DNA from: Hymenobacter cellulosilyticus
Lineage (GTDB): Bacteria > Bacteroidota > Bacteroidia > Cytophagales > Hymenobacteraceae
Length of the DNA stretch: 64,000 nt
NCBI RefSeq assembly: GCF_022919215.1
Contig: NZ_CP095046.1
Location: forward strand, 1,416,501-1,480,500
Reading direction: 5' to 3'
The position numbers and the translations under genes were made by a program. Shown here piece after piece: positions 1 to 8,962 of the stretch; position 1 is the stretch's first letter; each line of letters opens with the position of its first letter. Under the pieces are notes generated by a model. The model saw nothing but the letters and a program-made list of their open reading frames with translations, searched no databases and was not told where the DNA came from.

Positions 1-457
1 AATCATGGTGCCGTAGCCGCGCTTTTCCTTGGGCAGGGTTTCGGAAACCAGGGTAATGCCCGCGCCCAGTTCCCCGGCCAGACCTACGCCGGCAATCAGC
101 CGCAGCCAGGCGTACTGGTCGATGGTTTGGACGAAGCCGTTGGCCAGATTAGCCAGGGAGTACAGCAGAATGGAACCGAACAGCACCGACAGCCGGCCCC
201 GTTTGTCGCCCAGAATGCCCCACAAAATACCGCCAAGCAGCATGCCGCCCATCTGCATGTTAATCAGGTACAAGCCTTGGTCGGTTACTTCAGCAGCAGC
301 TGTGATGCCCAGCGTATTGAGGCTCTGCACCCGCACGATGCTGAACAGAATCAGGTCGTAGATATCGACGAAGTAGCCCAGGGAAGCCACAATGACAATG
401 GCGCTGAACAGAGAGGCTGTTTTGGGGCGGAATCAGGGCGGGGGTGGTAGTGGCCAT
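1..457 (-). CDS. MFS permease, N-terminal part (cut by window edge, frameshifted)
   Basis: Only about the first 150 residues lie in the window. The readable frame is strongly hydrophobic. It carries the MFS loop motif GDKRGR after the second helix, and later RLIAGVGLAGELGAG followed by SETLPKEKRG, as in sugar/organic-acid:proton symporters of the major facilitator superfamily. It would be an inner-membrane transporter; the substrate cannot be told. The only sensible start is ATG at 457-455, but it is one frame away from the conserved part. The shift falls in the G run at 424-427 (C run on the coding strand), so a sequencing indel is the likely cause. It lies just downstream of, and in the same direction as, the CDF exporter gene. 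Confidence 0.75.
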
Positions 458-496
458 GCGGGAAAAGAGCGGAGTGAGCGGGATTAGAGCCGCAGA

Positions 497-1464
497 TTAC
501 AAAGATTTCCCTGATGTAGTAGCAGCAGCTACTTCCTCGGCGTCGCAGCAGCCGTGGTGGCCTGCCACGGCAGTGTCCTGCTCAATCTGAACGGTGCAGT
601 GGCCGATGTTGAATTCGTGGACCAGGTCGTGCTGCAGGTTTTTAAGGAAATGGTTGGCGTCGGAGCTGCTGGTGGGGCGCACCACGTGGGCCGTCAGGGC
701 GGTATCCTGGGTGCTCAGGGGCCACACGTGCAGGTCGTGGACCTCCGTCACGCCGGGCTGGGCCAGTAGAAAGGTGCGGACGGCTTCCAAATCAATACCG
801 GGGGCACGGCCTGCAGGCTGAGCTGCACCGTTTCGCGGAGCAAGCCCCAGGAGCTGTAGGCAATGACGGCCAGAATAATAAAGCTGATGGCCGGGTCAAG
901 CCAGAGCCAGCCGGTCCAGAGCACCAGGCCGCCACCCACTACCACGCCAGCCGAAACCAGGGCGTCGGTGAGCATGTGCAGGTAGGCCCCGCGCACGTTC
1001 ACGTCGCCTTTCTGCCCCCGGCTGAACAGCCAGGCCGTGAAGCCGTTGACCACAATGCCCAGGCCGGCTAGCAGCATGACCAGCTTGCCGTTGACGGGCT
1101 CGGGGTGGCGCAGGTGCTCAATGGTTTCCCACAGAATGGCCCCTAAGGCCGCATAGAGCAAGGCAGCATTGATGAGCGCGGCCTGAATGGTGGCCCCCTT
1201 GTAGCCGTAGGTGTAGCGGGCCGAGCTGCGGCGCTTGGCCAGTACCGCCGCGCCCCAGGCCAGGGCCAGGCTGAGCACGTCGCTCAGGTTGTGGCCCGCG
1301 TCGGAAAGCAGAGCCGTGGAATTGGCCCACAGGCCGCCGACCACTTCCGCAATAACGAAGGCCACGTTCAGGGCAATGCCTATGCCAAACGCCCGCCCAA
1401 ACTCCGCCGGGGCGTGGGAATGGTGGTGATGGTCGTGGCTATGGTGGTCGTGAGAATGAGCCAT
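497..1464 (-). CDS. CDF-family zinc/divalent cation exporter (frameshifted)
   Basis: Cation diffusion facilitator that would export Zn2+ or similar ions from the cytoplasm in exchange for protons. The N-terminus is a His/Asp stretch (MAHSHDHHSHDHHHHSH), a known metal-sensing or delivery tail in ZitB/CzcD-like proteins. Helix 2 has the metal site LLSDAGHNLSDV (HxxxD type) and helix 5 has HMLTDALVSAG (HxxxD). The soluble C-terminal domain contains VTEVHDLHVW and ends in HGCCDAEE, with possible extra metal ligands. The gene is split by one missing base in the run at 800-804; restoring it gives VPPGIDLEAVR and 322 residues, normal for the family. It begins 23 bases after a strong hairpin that ends the receptor operon upstream. 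Confidence 0.9.
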
Positions 1465-1477
1465 ACAGGCCAGGGGC

Positions 1478-1519
1478 TAAAAAAGCAGTTGGCAGCAAGT
1501 TACCTACTTGCTGCCAACT
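1478..1519 (-). terminator. Rho-independent terminator between TonB receptor operon and CDF gene
   Basis: A perfect 14-bp stem (1487-1500 with 1506-1519) closes a 5-base loop and is followed on the minus strand by GC and six T. It would stop transcription from the receptor gene ending at 1590. Its 3' edge lies only 13-14 bases before the CDF start codon, so it could also act as a leader hairpin for that gene. Confidence 0.85.
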
Positions 1520-1589
1520 ACCGGAACGTACGTAAGGTGCCTTTATCGGCTGGAATCGGCATTAAGAAGCTATTGCCGACTCCTGGGCT

Positions 1590-4056
1590 TTAGTTAAACG
1601 CCAGCGGCACGACCAGCTTCAGGCTCACGTTGCGGCCCATGTTGAATACGCCGTTACGCCCGTTGGCCACGTTGTAAGCCGCATACTTCAGGCGACTCAG
1701 GTGGCTCTGGTAGCCCACGTCGAAGAGGTTGGTGGCCGTCAGGTAAAGCGAAAAAAGAGTGCGGGCCCGGGCATTCACCACGTCGGAGCCCAGGCCCACG
1801 TTGACCAGCGTGTAGCCCGGCGTCCGGGTTTCGGTGTCGAAGGCTGAGAAAAAGCGGTTCTGGGCGAAGGTATGCTCCAGGCCGGCCCGGGCGTAAAGGT
1901 TGCTCAGGCGGGACTTGCCCACGGTGTGGAAGTTTACCCGCACGGTAGACTGTAGCCGGTCGGCGGGAATGAAGGGCAGGTACTGCTGGCCCTCGGGCTG
2001 GTTGAGCTGCCGGGCCCGCACCATGGAAAACGAGTTTTCGAAGTGCAGCCAGTCGAGCGGGTGGGGGTGAATGTCGAGCGTGGCCTCACCGCCGGCCAAG
2101 CGGGCCGTGCCCTGGTTGTACTGAAACACCGGGTCGCCTTCCTCACTCACGGCCCCTTCGACCCGCTCCGGAAACACGTAGTTCTGAATCTGGTTGCGGA
2201 AAGCGTCGAGGCTCAGGCTGATGTGGTCGGTGGTGTAGCTCACGCCGCCATCGAGCTGCAGGCTGGTTTCGGCCTTGAGAGTAGGGTCGCCGAGCTCGTA
2301 GCGGATGGTGCCTTCGTGCTTGCCGTTGGAGGCCAGCTCGGCAATGTTGGGGGCCCGGAACCCGCGCGACACGTTGGCCTTGAGCAGCAGCTTCTCAGTC
2401 AGGCTGTAAGCCCCGCCCAGGCTGCCCGACACGTTGCGGAAATTGCTGGTAAAGCCCCAAATTTCTCTTCGCCCTGCCCACTGCCCACGGGCTGCTCGGT
2501 GTCGGGGTCGAGGTAGAGGGCATCGGCGGTGATGCGGCGCAGGTCGTAGCGTAGACCACCGCTGAGGTCCAGGTTGCCGAAGGTTTTCTTGGTCACGGCA
2601 AACACCCCGCCGTCAAGCAGGCGGTAGGCCGGAATCAGGAATTCGACGCCCTTGTTGGTATTTTCCTGGCGCATGCCGCTCAAGCCGAGCGTGGTGCTCC
2701 AGCCGTTCATTTCGGGCAGAAAGTAGCGGGCGGCGTAGTCGAGGGTGCGGAGCTGGAAGAACAAGGAAGGGTCCTGGGGGCCAGCACGTCGCCAAACTCC
2801 CGGCGCAGGTTCTGCTGCCAGCCCACGTTTACCGTCAGTCGGCTTTGGCCCAGGATAAAGTTGTTGTCGGTACCGATGCGCAGGTGGTTAACCTGCTGCT
2901 GGGGCACGTCCAGGTCATAGCCGCGCAGGTCCTGGTCGGTTACGGCCCGCTCGTCGGCGTATTGGCCGCCCACGTTCACCAGCTTCAGAAACCGGCCCGT
3001 TTCCTCGTCCCGCTCGCCTTCCACCAGACCCAGCTGCTGGTTAAAGGAGTTGAAGGTCAGGTGGGAGTAGCCCCAGCTTTTGTTCAGGCCCACGTAGCCG
3101 TTGCCATCCAGCTCCCGAAAGCCGGAGTTATACACGCGGCCGTCGTAGCGGTTGCGGTAGGCGCCGGCTATTTTGCCGCTGCCCCGCACCAGCCAGTTGA
3201 AGCCATTCAGGTTGCCGGCATTCATCAGCGAATAGCCCTGCAGGTGGTTGTTGGTTTGGTAATTGGCCGCCACCGAGCCCAGCACTTTGCCTTCCTCCAC
3301 TGGGTCGGGGGCCAGGAAGTTGACTACCCCAGCCATGCCGTCGGAGCCGTACAGCAAGCTGCCGGGGCCCTTGATAATCTCGGCCCGGTCGATGGCGTAC
3401 TCGTCGATTTCGATGCCGTGCTCGTCGCCCCACTGCTGGCCTTCCTGCTTGGCCCCGTTGTTCAGGGTAATAACCCGATTCGAGCCCAGCCCCCGGATTA
3501 CGGGCTTGCTGATGGCCGCCCCGGTCGTAATCTGGGCCAGGCCGGGCGTGTGGGCAATGGCGTCAATGGCGTTGGTCGAAGCGGCCTGGTTGAGCTGGTT
3601 GCGGTCCACGACGGTGGTAGGCACCGGGGAGCGGCGCATTTCCGTGGAAGCCGACACGCCCGTAACGACGATCTGCCCGATTTCGGTGGCGGCCGTAGCC
3701 AGTGTCACGTCCAGCGGCTGCCCCGTACCGGTATCCACAGTCTTCACAAACGTGTTGTAGCCGATAAAGCGCACCTGCATCAGAAAGCGCCCTTTAGGCA
3801 GATTCGGGAGACGGAAGGAGCCGTCGGGGCCGCTGGTCGTGGCTTGGCGCAGGTCGGGAAATACGACGGTGGCGCCGGGCAGCGGCTCGTTGGTGGCGGC
3901 ATCCAGTACCCGGCCGGTGGTGGGCACAGCGGGCACCCGGGCGGCGCGGGTAGCGGGAGTAGCTGGAGTAGAACTAACCGGCGGGGGTGTTTGGGCCAAC
4001 ACGGTGCCGGAGAAAGCGAAAAGGAGCAGGCCAGGAGCCCAGGAAGAAGAAGACAT
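1590..4056 (-). CDS. TonB-dependent receptor with carboxypeptidase-like N-terminal domain (two frameshifts)
   Basis: Outer-membrane active transporter driven by TonB. A signal peptide ends at LAQ, then comes a Pro/Thr-rich stretch and a carboxypeptidase-regulatory-like domain (GRVLDAATNEPLPGATVVF). The plug domain contains PVIRGLGSNRVITLNNG, EGQQWGDEHG and GPGSLLYGSDGMAGVVNF. The rest is beta-barrel, ending in SLKLVVPLAFN with a C-terminal aromatic residue. Single missing bases in the runs at 2776-2780 and 2455-2458 split the gene; repaired length is 822 residues. Start 4056 gives the cleanest signal peptide; ATG at 4083 is an alternative. The plug motif QEGQQWGxEHG is shared with the receptor at 4822-7231, and the CDF exporter next door suggests a metal substrate (inference). 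Confidence 0.9.
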
Positions 4057-4227
4057 AATAACTGCAAATACGCCGTAGCGCATGAACGGGAAATGAGGGG
4101 AGAAGATGCAGCCCGGAAACAAGAAAACACCGGCCAGCAGCCGATGTCTTCGTTAAGCTCTCCAAAACCAAACCAATTGGAGACGTGAGGCCCAACCGAA
4201 GCAGGGCCCGACTATCGTGATTTTGCC

Positions 4228-4791
4228 CTAGCGCACGGCCGTCGGGAAGGTAACTTCCACATCGGTGTCGCCGGGGGCAAACGTGCCATTCTTCGCGCCG
4301 GGCTGGTGCCGCAGCGTGATTTTGAGGTTGCCCGTAGCGCCAGTAGCATTAGCCGCGCCGGCTATTACACTGGTTTCGAGGCCCACTGCCAGGCCTTTGG
4401 CATCCTTATCGGTGGGAGTGATAGTGAGGTTCACGCCGCTAGGCTCGAAGAAGAAGATGTGCTCGTCGGCCTCTTCCTTGATTTCGTCGGAAGTGTTGAC
4501 TACCGGGTTCTTGGTTTCGTCGAGCAGAACCAGCTTGCCGGTGTAGGAGGTACCAGCGGCCAGCGTGAGCGTCCCGATAACCGGGGCTACACCACCGTCG
4601 CCGTCCGCATCACGGTACTGCACCGTCACGGGCGTGCCGCCGCCCACCGGGGTCAGTTCGTAGCGCACCGTCGTGATTTGCTCGTTGTCGTCGTCGGGCT
4701 GAGGGTCGTCATCGTCTTTTTTGCAGGCTCCGAGTAAAGGAGCAACCAACAGCAGGGCCAACCAGGATTTCTTGATCGAAGGATGAGTCAT
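4228..4791 (-). CDS. Small lipoprotein between two TonB receptors
   Basis: A 187-residue protein with a short lipoprotein signal peptide and lipobox LLGAC, followed by an acidic linker (KKDDDDPQPDDDNEQ). It should be anchored in the outer membrane. The rest is predicted beta-rich, with no cysteines and no catalytic motif I recognise; DADGDGG could bind calcium. It sits 30 bases downstream of the stop of one receptor and 171 bases upstream of the start of the next, so it belongs to the same operon. Lipoproteins in such positions often assist receptor uptake. That role is inferred from position only. Confidence 0.75.
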   Translation of the reverse strand: MTHPSIKKSWLALLLVAPLLGACKKDDDDPQPDDDNEQITTVRYELTPVGGGTPVTVQYRDADGDGGVAPVIGTLTLAAGTSYTGKLVLLDETKNPVVNTSDEIKEEADEHIFFFEPSGVNLTITPTDKDAKGLAVGLETSVIAGAANATGATGNLKITLRHQPGAKNGTFAPGDTDVEVTFPTAVR

Positions 4792-4821
4792 GGGTAAAAA
4801 AGGTAAAAAATGGAAAGGAGA

Positions 4822-7231
4822 TTAATGAAGCTTGTGGGGCAGTTCCAGCGGGATGTGTACCCGCAGGCTCACGTTGCGGCCCATTTCGTCGGTGAAGTAG
4901 CGGTAGCGGTTCAGGTAGTCGCGGTAGCGCTGGTTGAGCAGGTTTGAGCCCGCCAGGCTCACCTCTAGCGGCAGCTGGCCCCAACGGATGGTCGTCCCGA
5001 TTTCCGCGTTGAGCAGCGCGTAGCCAGCCGGCGGGGCCAGCAGGTCGCGGGCTTCGTAGTTGTCGGGCACCCGGGTCTGGCGGGCCACGGCATACACGCC
5101 GGCCTGGGCGTAGCGGCCCGCCAGCCGCCCCTGGTCGCGGCTCCAGGTGTAACGCAGGGTCGTTTCGAGCCGGTCGGCGGGCATCAAAATCTGCCATTCA
5201 TCGGCGCGGGTGTCGCGGGTGCGCACCACCGAGCCTTTCGCCGACAGCAGCCACTCGGGGGTCAGCTGGTAGCTGCTGCTCACATCCACGCCGCGGAAGG
5301 TGGCGTCAGTTTGTAGGTATTGCCAGCTGATATGGCTGCCGCGCACAGTTTGCACGGGCTCCGCCAGCGGGACTTGGTAGATGAAGTCCAGAATACGGTT
5401 CTGATACACCGTCACCTCGCCGTTGAAGCGGGGGTTGGCGTGCCAGTTCATCGTTAGGCCAGTATTCAGCGCCGTTTCGGGGCTTAGGGGCACAGCGCCC
5501 GGTACCAGGTCGTTGCCTAGCTCATACATGCCATTGTGCACGCCTTCACTAAACCGTTCGTTGGCGGCCGGAGCCCGGCGGGTCAGGCCGGCATTCAGGC
5601 TGAAGGTAAGGTGAGCCGAGGGGTCGTAGGTAGCGCCTACTGAGGCCGCCGGGTGGTATACTGAAAGCGGCTGCGGTCCACGAAGAAGGCCCCGTTGGCG
5701 TCCCGGTCGCCACGCTTCACGGCTAGGTCACGTCGGTCTAGGCGCAAACCGGCTTCGAGCAGCCAGGGACCTTGCTGCCACTTTTCAATCCAGAATGCTC
5801 CACCCACCAAGTTGGTGTAATAGGGAATAAACTGCCGGCTGCCGTTGGCGTAGCGGTTGGCCTGATAGGTGCCTGCCAGGCCCACACTGCCGCGGAAGTG
5901 GTGCCAGGGCTTGTGCTCCCACAGCAGCTCGCCGGTGCTGGTGCGGTTGGTGTAGCTCAGCTCGGGCTTGTTGAGGCTGGCCAAGTTGTCGTTGCGGGGC
6001 CGAAACTTGTCGTACTCGTCCCGGAAGTCGGTCTGCTGGGCCACGGTGAACTGCAGCTGACCCGCCTCACCAGTCTGCACAAAGCCCGTGAGCTTGGCTA
6101 CATCGTGGCGCACGTGCTGGTAGGCGCGGTCTATGGCGTAGCTGAAGCCAGTGGTTTCCAGGGGCTCGGTCCGGGCAATGGCCAGCAGCAGGTCGGTCTT
6201 GCTTTCGGCGTGCGAGGCCGGCAAAATGCCGATTCGAGTGTTGAACTGGCTGTAGAAAACTTCCAGTCCGTAGGTCGGCTTACGCCAGCCCACGGCCCCG
6301 GAAAAGTTGTGCTCGGCAAACCCCGAGTTTTTCAGGTTATAGTCGGGAGTACGCATCGTGCCGGCCCGCCGCAAGGTTCCCTGGACCCGCCAACTCAGGG
6401 CTGGTAGCTGGCGCAGGTTGCCATCGAGCGTGCCCGATGCCGCGCCCAGCCCATTGTTGCTCATGCCCACCAGGCTGAGGTCGGCGCTGGTGCCGGCGGA
6501 GTCGCGCAGAGGCTTGGGCTCCACTAGTACCACGCCGCCAATGGCATCGGAGCCGTAGCGCACACTGGCCGCGCCCTTCACCACTGTGAGGCGGGAGGCA
6601 ATGAAGGGGTCAATTTCGGGGCCGTGCTCTACGCCCCACTGCTGGCCTTCCTGGCGCACACCGTTGTTCAGAATCGTAACCCGGTTGGAGTGCAGGCCGT
6701 GCACCATGGGTTTGAAAATGCCCGGCCCGGTCTGAATAGCCGTGACGCCCGCCATTTTCTGCAAGGCTTCTCCCAATGCCTGCCCCGGGTTTGTTGCAGG
6801 GCCTGCCCGCTCAGCACCGCCGTGGGCTGGGTCGTAGGCGCGGCCGTCCGCTGGCCCTGTACCAGGGCGCTGTTAAGCAGAATAGCATCGGGATGCAGCC
6901 GGAAGTCCCGAATGACGGCCTCAGCCACGCGCACCTCAGCCACCTCATTGCTGTAGCCGAGGTAGGTTATCTGCACGTGGTAAAGGCCCGCGCAAACGTG
7001 GAAATGGTAGTTGCCGGCCGCGTCCGTCTGGGTAGCCTGCTGGGTTTCCAGCAAAACCACCGTAGCGCCCGGCAGCCCCTCCCGCGACTCATGGTCGGTA
7101 GCACGGCCGCTCAAGGAGAGCGTGCATTCGGACGGCTGCTGGGCGGCCTGCGCTACTCCGGTTGCTGCCAATACTAGCAAAAGCCACAGTACGCACGCTG
7201 CCCTAGCGGCTGCCAGGAAGCGAAAATTCAT
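4822..7231 (-). CDS. TonB-dependent receptor, second copy (two frameshifts)
   Basis: Outer-membrane receptor of the same subfamily as the one at 1590-4056. A signal peptide (MNFRFLAAARAACVLWLLL, cleaved near AQA) leads into a carboxypeptidase-regulatory-like domain (SGRATDHESREGLPGATVVL). The plug follows, with HGLHSNRVTILNNGVRQEG, EGQQWGVEHGPEIDPF and VVKGAASVRYGSDAIGGVV. The barrel ends in NVSLRVHIPLELPHKLH. Missing bases in the runs at 6783-6786 and 5651-5653 break it; repaired length is 803 residues. Start ATG 7231 is chosen because the signal peptide begins there. It follows the small His-rich exported protein by 136 bases. Confidence 0.9.
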
Positions 7232-7367
7232 AAACAAAGAGGGAAGCCAGTGGGTAAAACCACTACTGCAATGGAGCAGCTCAACGGCTCTGGGCAACGT
7301 TGGGCCCCAGCCCGAATCAGGTGCGAGGGCACGGATTACAGGCTAGCAGCAGCTCATTACTCGAAAT

Positions 7368-7706
7368 TTACCCCTGGCTGGGCGGGCCGCGCAGGTCGGC
7401 AGTCGACGGGCTGGTGGCCAGCCATACGGAAGTGCCCCGCTCGGTGGTGGGGGCGGCGTAACTGGTAAAAAACGCAAACTCCAGGGGCGAGGCCGCCTGG
7501 AAGGGTACGTCGTAGAAATGGTCGACGGCGCAGTGCTGGTGCTTGGCTGAGAGCAGGGCTTTGCCTTTGGTTGAGCCCGGCAACTGAGTTGTCTCCTCCT
7601 TGGTGTGCTCGTGTGCGTGCAACGCCAGAACCCACGTATCCGGCAGCAGCACCCGCATGAAGCAGAGCAGCAACAGAATAGCTAACCGGGACCGAAGTGC
7701 GTGCAT
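7368..7706 (-). CDS. Small exported His/Cys protein leading the receptor operon
   Basis: About 112 residues: an N-terminal signal or anchor segment (LAILLLLCFMRVLLPDTW), then HAHEHT and HQHCAVDHFYD, which together look like soft-metal ligands, and a C-terminal LRGPPSQG. Short exported proteins with an HxHC-type motif and an RGPP tail occur beside this receptor type in other Bacteroidota (family impression from memory, not searched). It is the first gene of the operon, directly behind a good promoter. It could be a periplasmic metal chaperone or sensor partner. No enzymatic motif is visible. Confidence 0.7.
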   Translation of the reverse strand: MHALRSRLAILLLLCFMRVLLPDTWVLALHAHEHTKEETTQLPGSTKGKALLSAKHQHCAVDHFYDVPFQAASPLEFAFFTSYAAPTTERGTSVWLATSPSTADLRGPPSQG

Positions 7707-7732
7707 TTGCAACAATGTGTCAGAAGGTGAGC

Positions 7733-7763
7733 CAAAGGTAAAACAAATTATGAATCAGCAAAA
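7733..7763 (-). promoter_or_regulatory. Bacteroidota-type promoter of the metal/receptor operon
   Basis: Reading the minus strand, TTTTG (7763-7759) is followed after 18 bases by TACCTTTG (7740-7733), matching the phylum consensus TTTG and TAnnTTTG. Transcription would start about 20 bases before the ATG at 7706, a short leader. Confidence 0.7.
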
Positions 7764-8202
7764 CGAGCAGGATATTTCCTGGAAGAAGCCTAATAATATC
7801 CAGTTAGTTATATATAATAGGTTTGAAATGAGTGCTTTGTAGGCTAATGACGACGGCCTCATTCCTTACTTTACACAAGTGAAAGCTTGCTTTATTCCTA
7901 ACCCAGAAACGGGCAAGCTCAACAGCTGCGTTAAGCTCATGAGTATAGAGCGTCCAAAGCTAAAGTTAATTTAAAGGCTCTGTTTAATCTTATATAAGTG
8001 CAATATTAAATAAGTCGCGTAGACGTTTATTGATATGTTTAAGTGCTTTTTGGTTGTCAATAAATGCAATTTTTACTAAGTTGCTGACTCTATTGGTTTT
8101 TGCCTTTGCGCCCCCTGAAGCTACCGGCCGGTTACAAAGCATCATTAAGCCGGTGATAGTAGGGCATAGTCGAAAAGTTATAGATTCGCACTTTGTTTAC
8201 TT
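7764..8202. other. AT-rich divergent intergenic region, no gene seen
   Basis: About 440 bases between divergent genes, clearly richer in A and T than the surroundings (long T and A tracts around 7960-8070). A possible 68-codon frame at 8030-8236 uses a non-ATG start and has no family resemblance, so it is not called. No tRNA-like or strong hairpin structure is evident. It may hold regulatory sites for both flanking genes. Confidence 0.5.
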
Positions 8203-8210
8203 TACCTTTG
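8203..8210 (+). promoter_or_regulatory. Possible -7 promoter element of the SpoIIAA-like gene
   Basis: TACCTTTG fits the TAnnTTTG consensus 41 bases before the ATG at 8252, but no convincing TTTG lies about 19 bases upstream. Confidence 0.35.
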
Positions 8211-8251
8211 TTCTATTGCTGACTATTAGTTCGTAGTCGGAATTGCCTAGT

Positions 8252-8764
8252 ATGACCAAGCCCGATTCTCTCTTTTTGCATTATGACAAAGGCCTGCGCC
8301 TGTTGCGCTGGCAGTGGCGCGGTCCTATTCACGCAGCTCAGTTTCAGGCGGCCTTCTATCATCTGACGGAAATTTCGGAAAAAGAGAAGGTTAGGCGCTG
8401 GCTGGTGGACACAACGGGCATGCCCGTAGTCGGCATTGACGAGCAGGCCTGGCTGAGCGATACCTGGCTGCCGCTTTTTGCCCGGCTACAGGTGACGGAC
8501 ATTGCTATTATTCTGCCCTCTAGCCTGCACAATCAGTTGGTGGTAGAAACCGTACTGGCTGATGGTCAGCGCTACGACTGTGGAGAAATTCAATTCTTCT
8601 CCGACGTTACTTCCGCTCTGGACTGGCTCACCAACTCCTCGGGCCGCGGACCGGAGCTGGAGCTGGAGTGGCTGGAAGAGAATGGTGCTGAGCTAGAAAA
8701 GTTAAATAACCCGGCAGCTGGTAAAATGACCGCCTCGGCCAGTCAGCTCACGGATACGTTCTAG
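8252..8764 (+). CDS. SpoIIAA/STAS-like hypothetical protein
   Basis: A 170-residue cytoplasmic protein with the pattern of Bacteroidota SpoIIAA-like proteins: HYDKGLRLLRWQWRGPIHA, then a helix, RWLVDTTGMPVVGIDEQAW, IAIILPSS and a final helix SALDWLT. The C-terminal 35 residues are acidic and low in complexity. No catalytic residues are evident. Members of this fold usually act in protein-protein contacts; the partner is unknown. ATG 8252 is preferred over an upstream TTG. It stands alone, with its own terminator. Confidence 0.7.
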   Translation: MTKPDSLFLHYDKGLRLLRWQWRGPIHAAQFQAAFYHLTEISEKEKVRRWLVDTTGMPVVGIDEQAWLSDTWLPLFARLQVTDIAIILPSSLHNQLVVETVLADGQRYDCGEIQFFSDVTSALDWLTNSSGRGPELELEWLEENGAELEKLNNPAAGKMTASASQLTDTF

Positions 8765-8788
8765 TTTACGTAGCTAGTGCTGATGAAA

Positions 8789-8818
8789 GTCGTCCCGACC
8801 CGGACGGCTTTTTCTTTT
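8789..8818 (+). terminator. Terminator after the SpoIIAA-like gene
   Basis: A 7-bp stem (GTCGTCC at 8789-8795 with GGACGGC at 8802-8808, one G-T pair) is followed by TTTTTCTTTTT. Confidence 0.75.
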
Positions 8819-8962
8819 TCCGGGTAAACAGGTATTGCGCTGTCAAACTGGCAGAAAGGAAGTCGTGGAACAGGTTTTGAGACGAGCACCGGTACGGGAC
8901 GCTGGCTGCGGAAGCTGGCGTTTCGTCCGGATTCTTATTTCAAACCCTTTTGCCAACGCGCT

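Noticed and set aside
2845..4188. A 447-codon open frame opposite the first TonB receptor
   Set aside because: Antisense shadow; the receptor on the other strand carries the conserved plug motifs.
8030..8236. Small protein gene in the AT-rich region
   Set aside because: It needs a non-ATG start, has no family resemblance and lies over a likely promoter.
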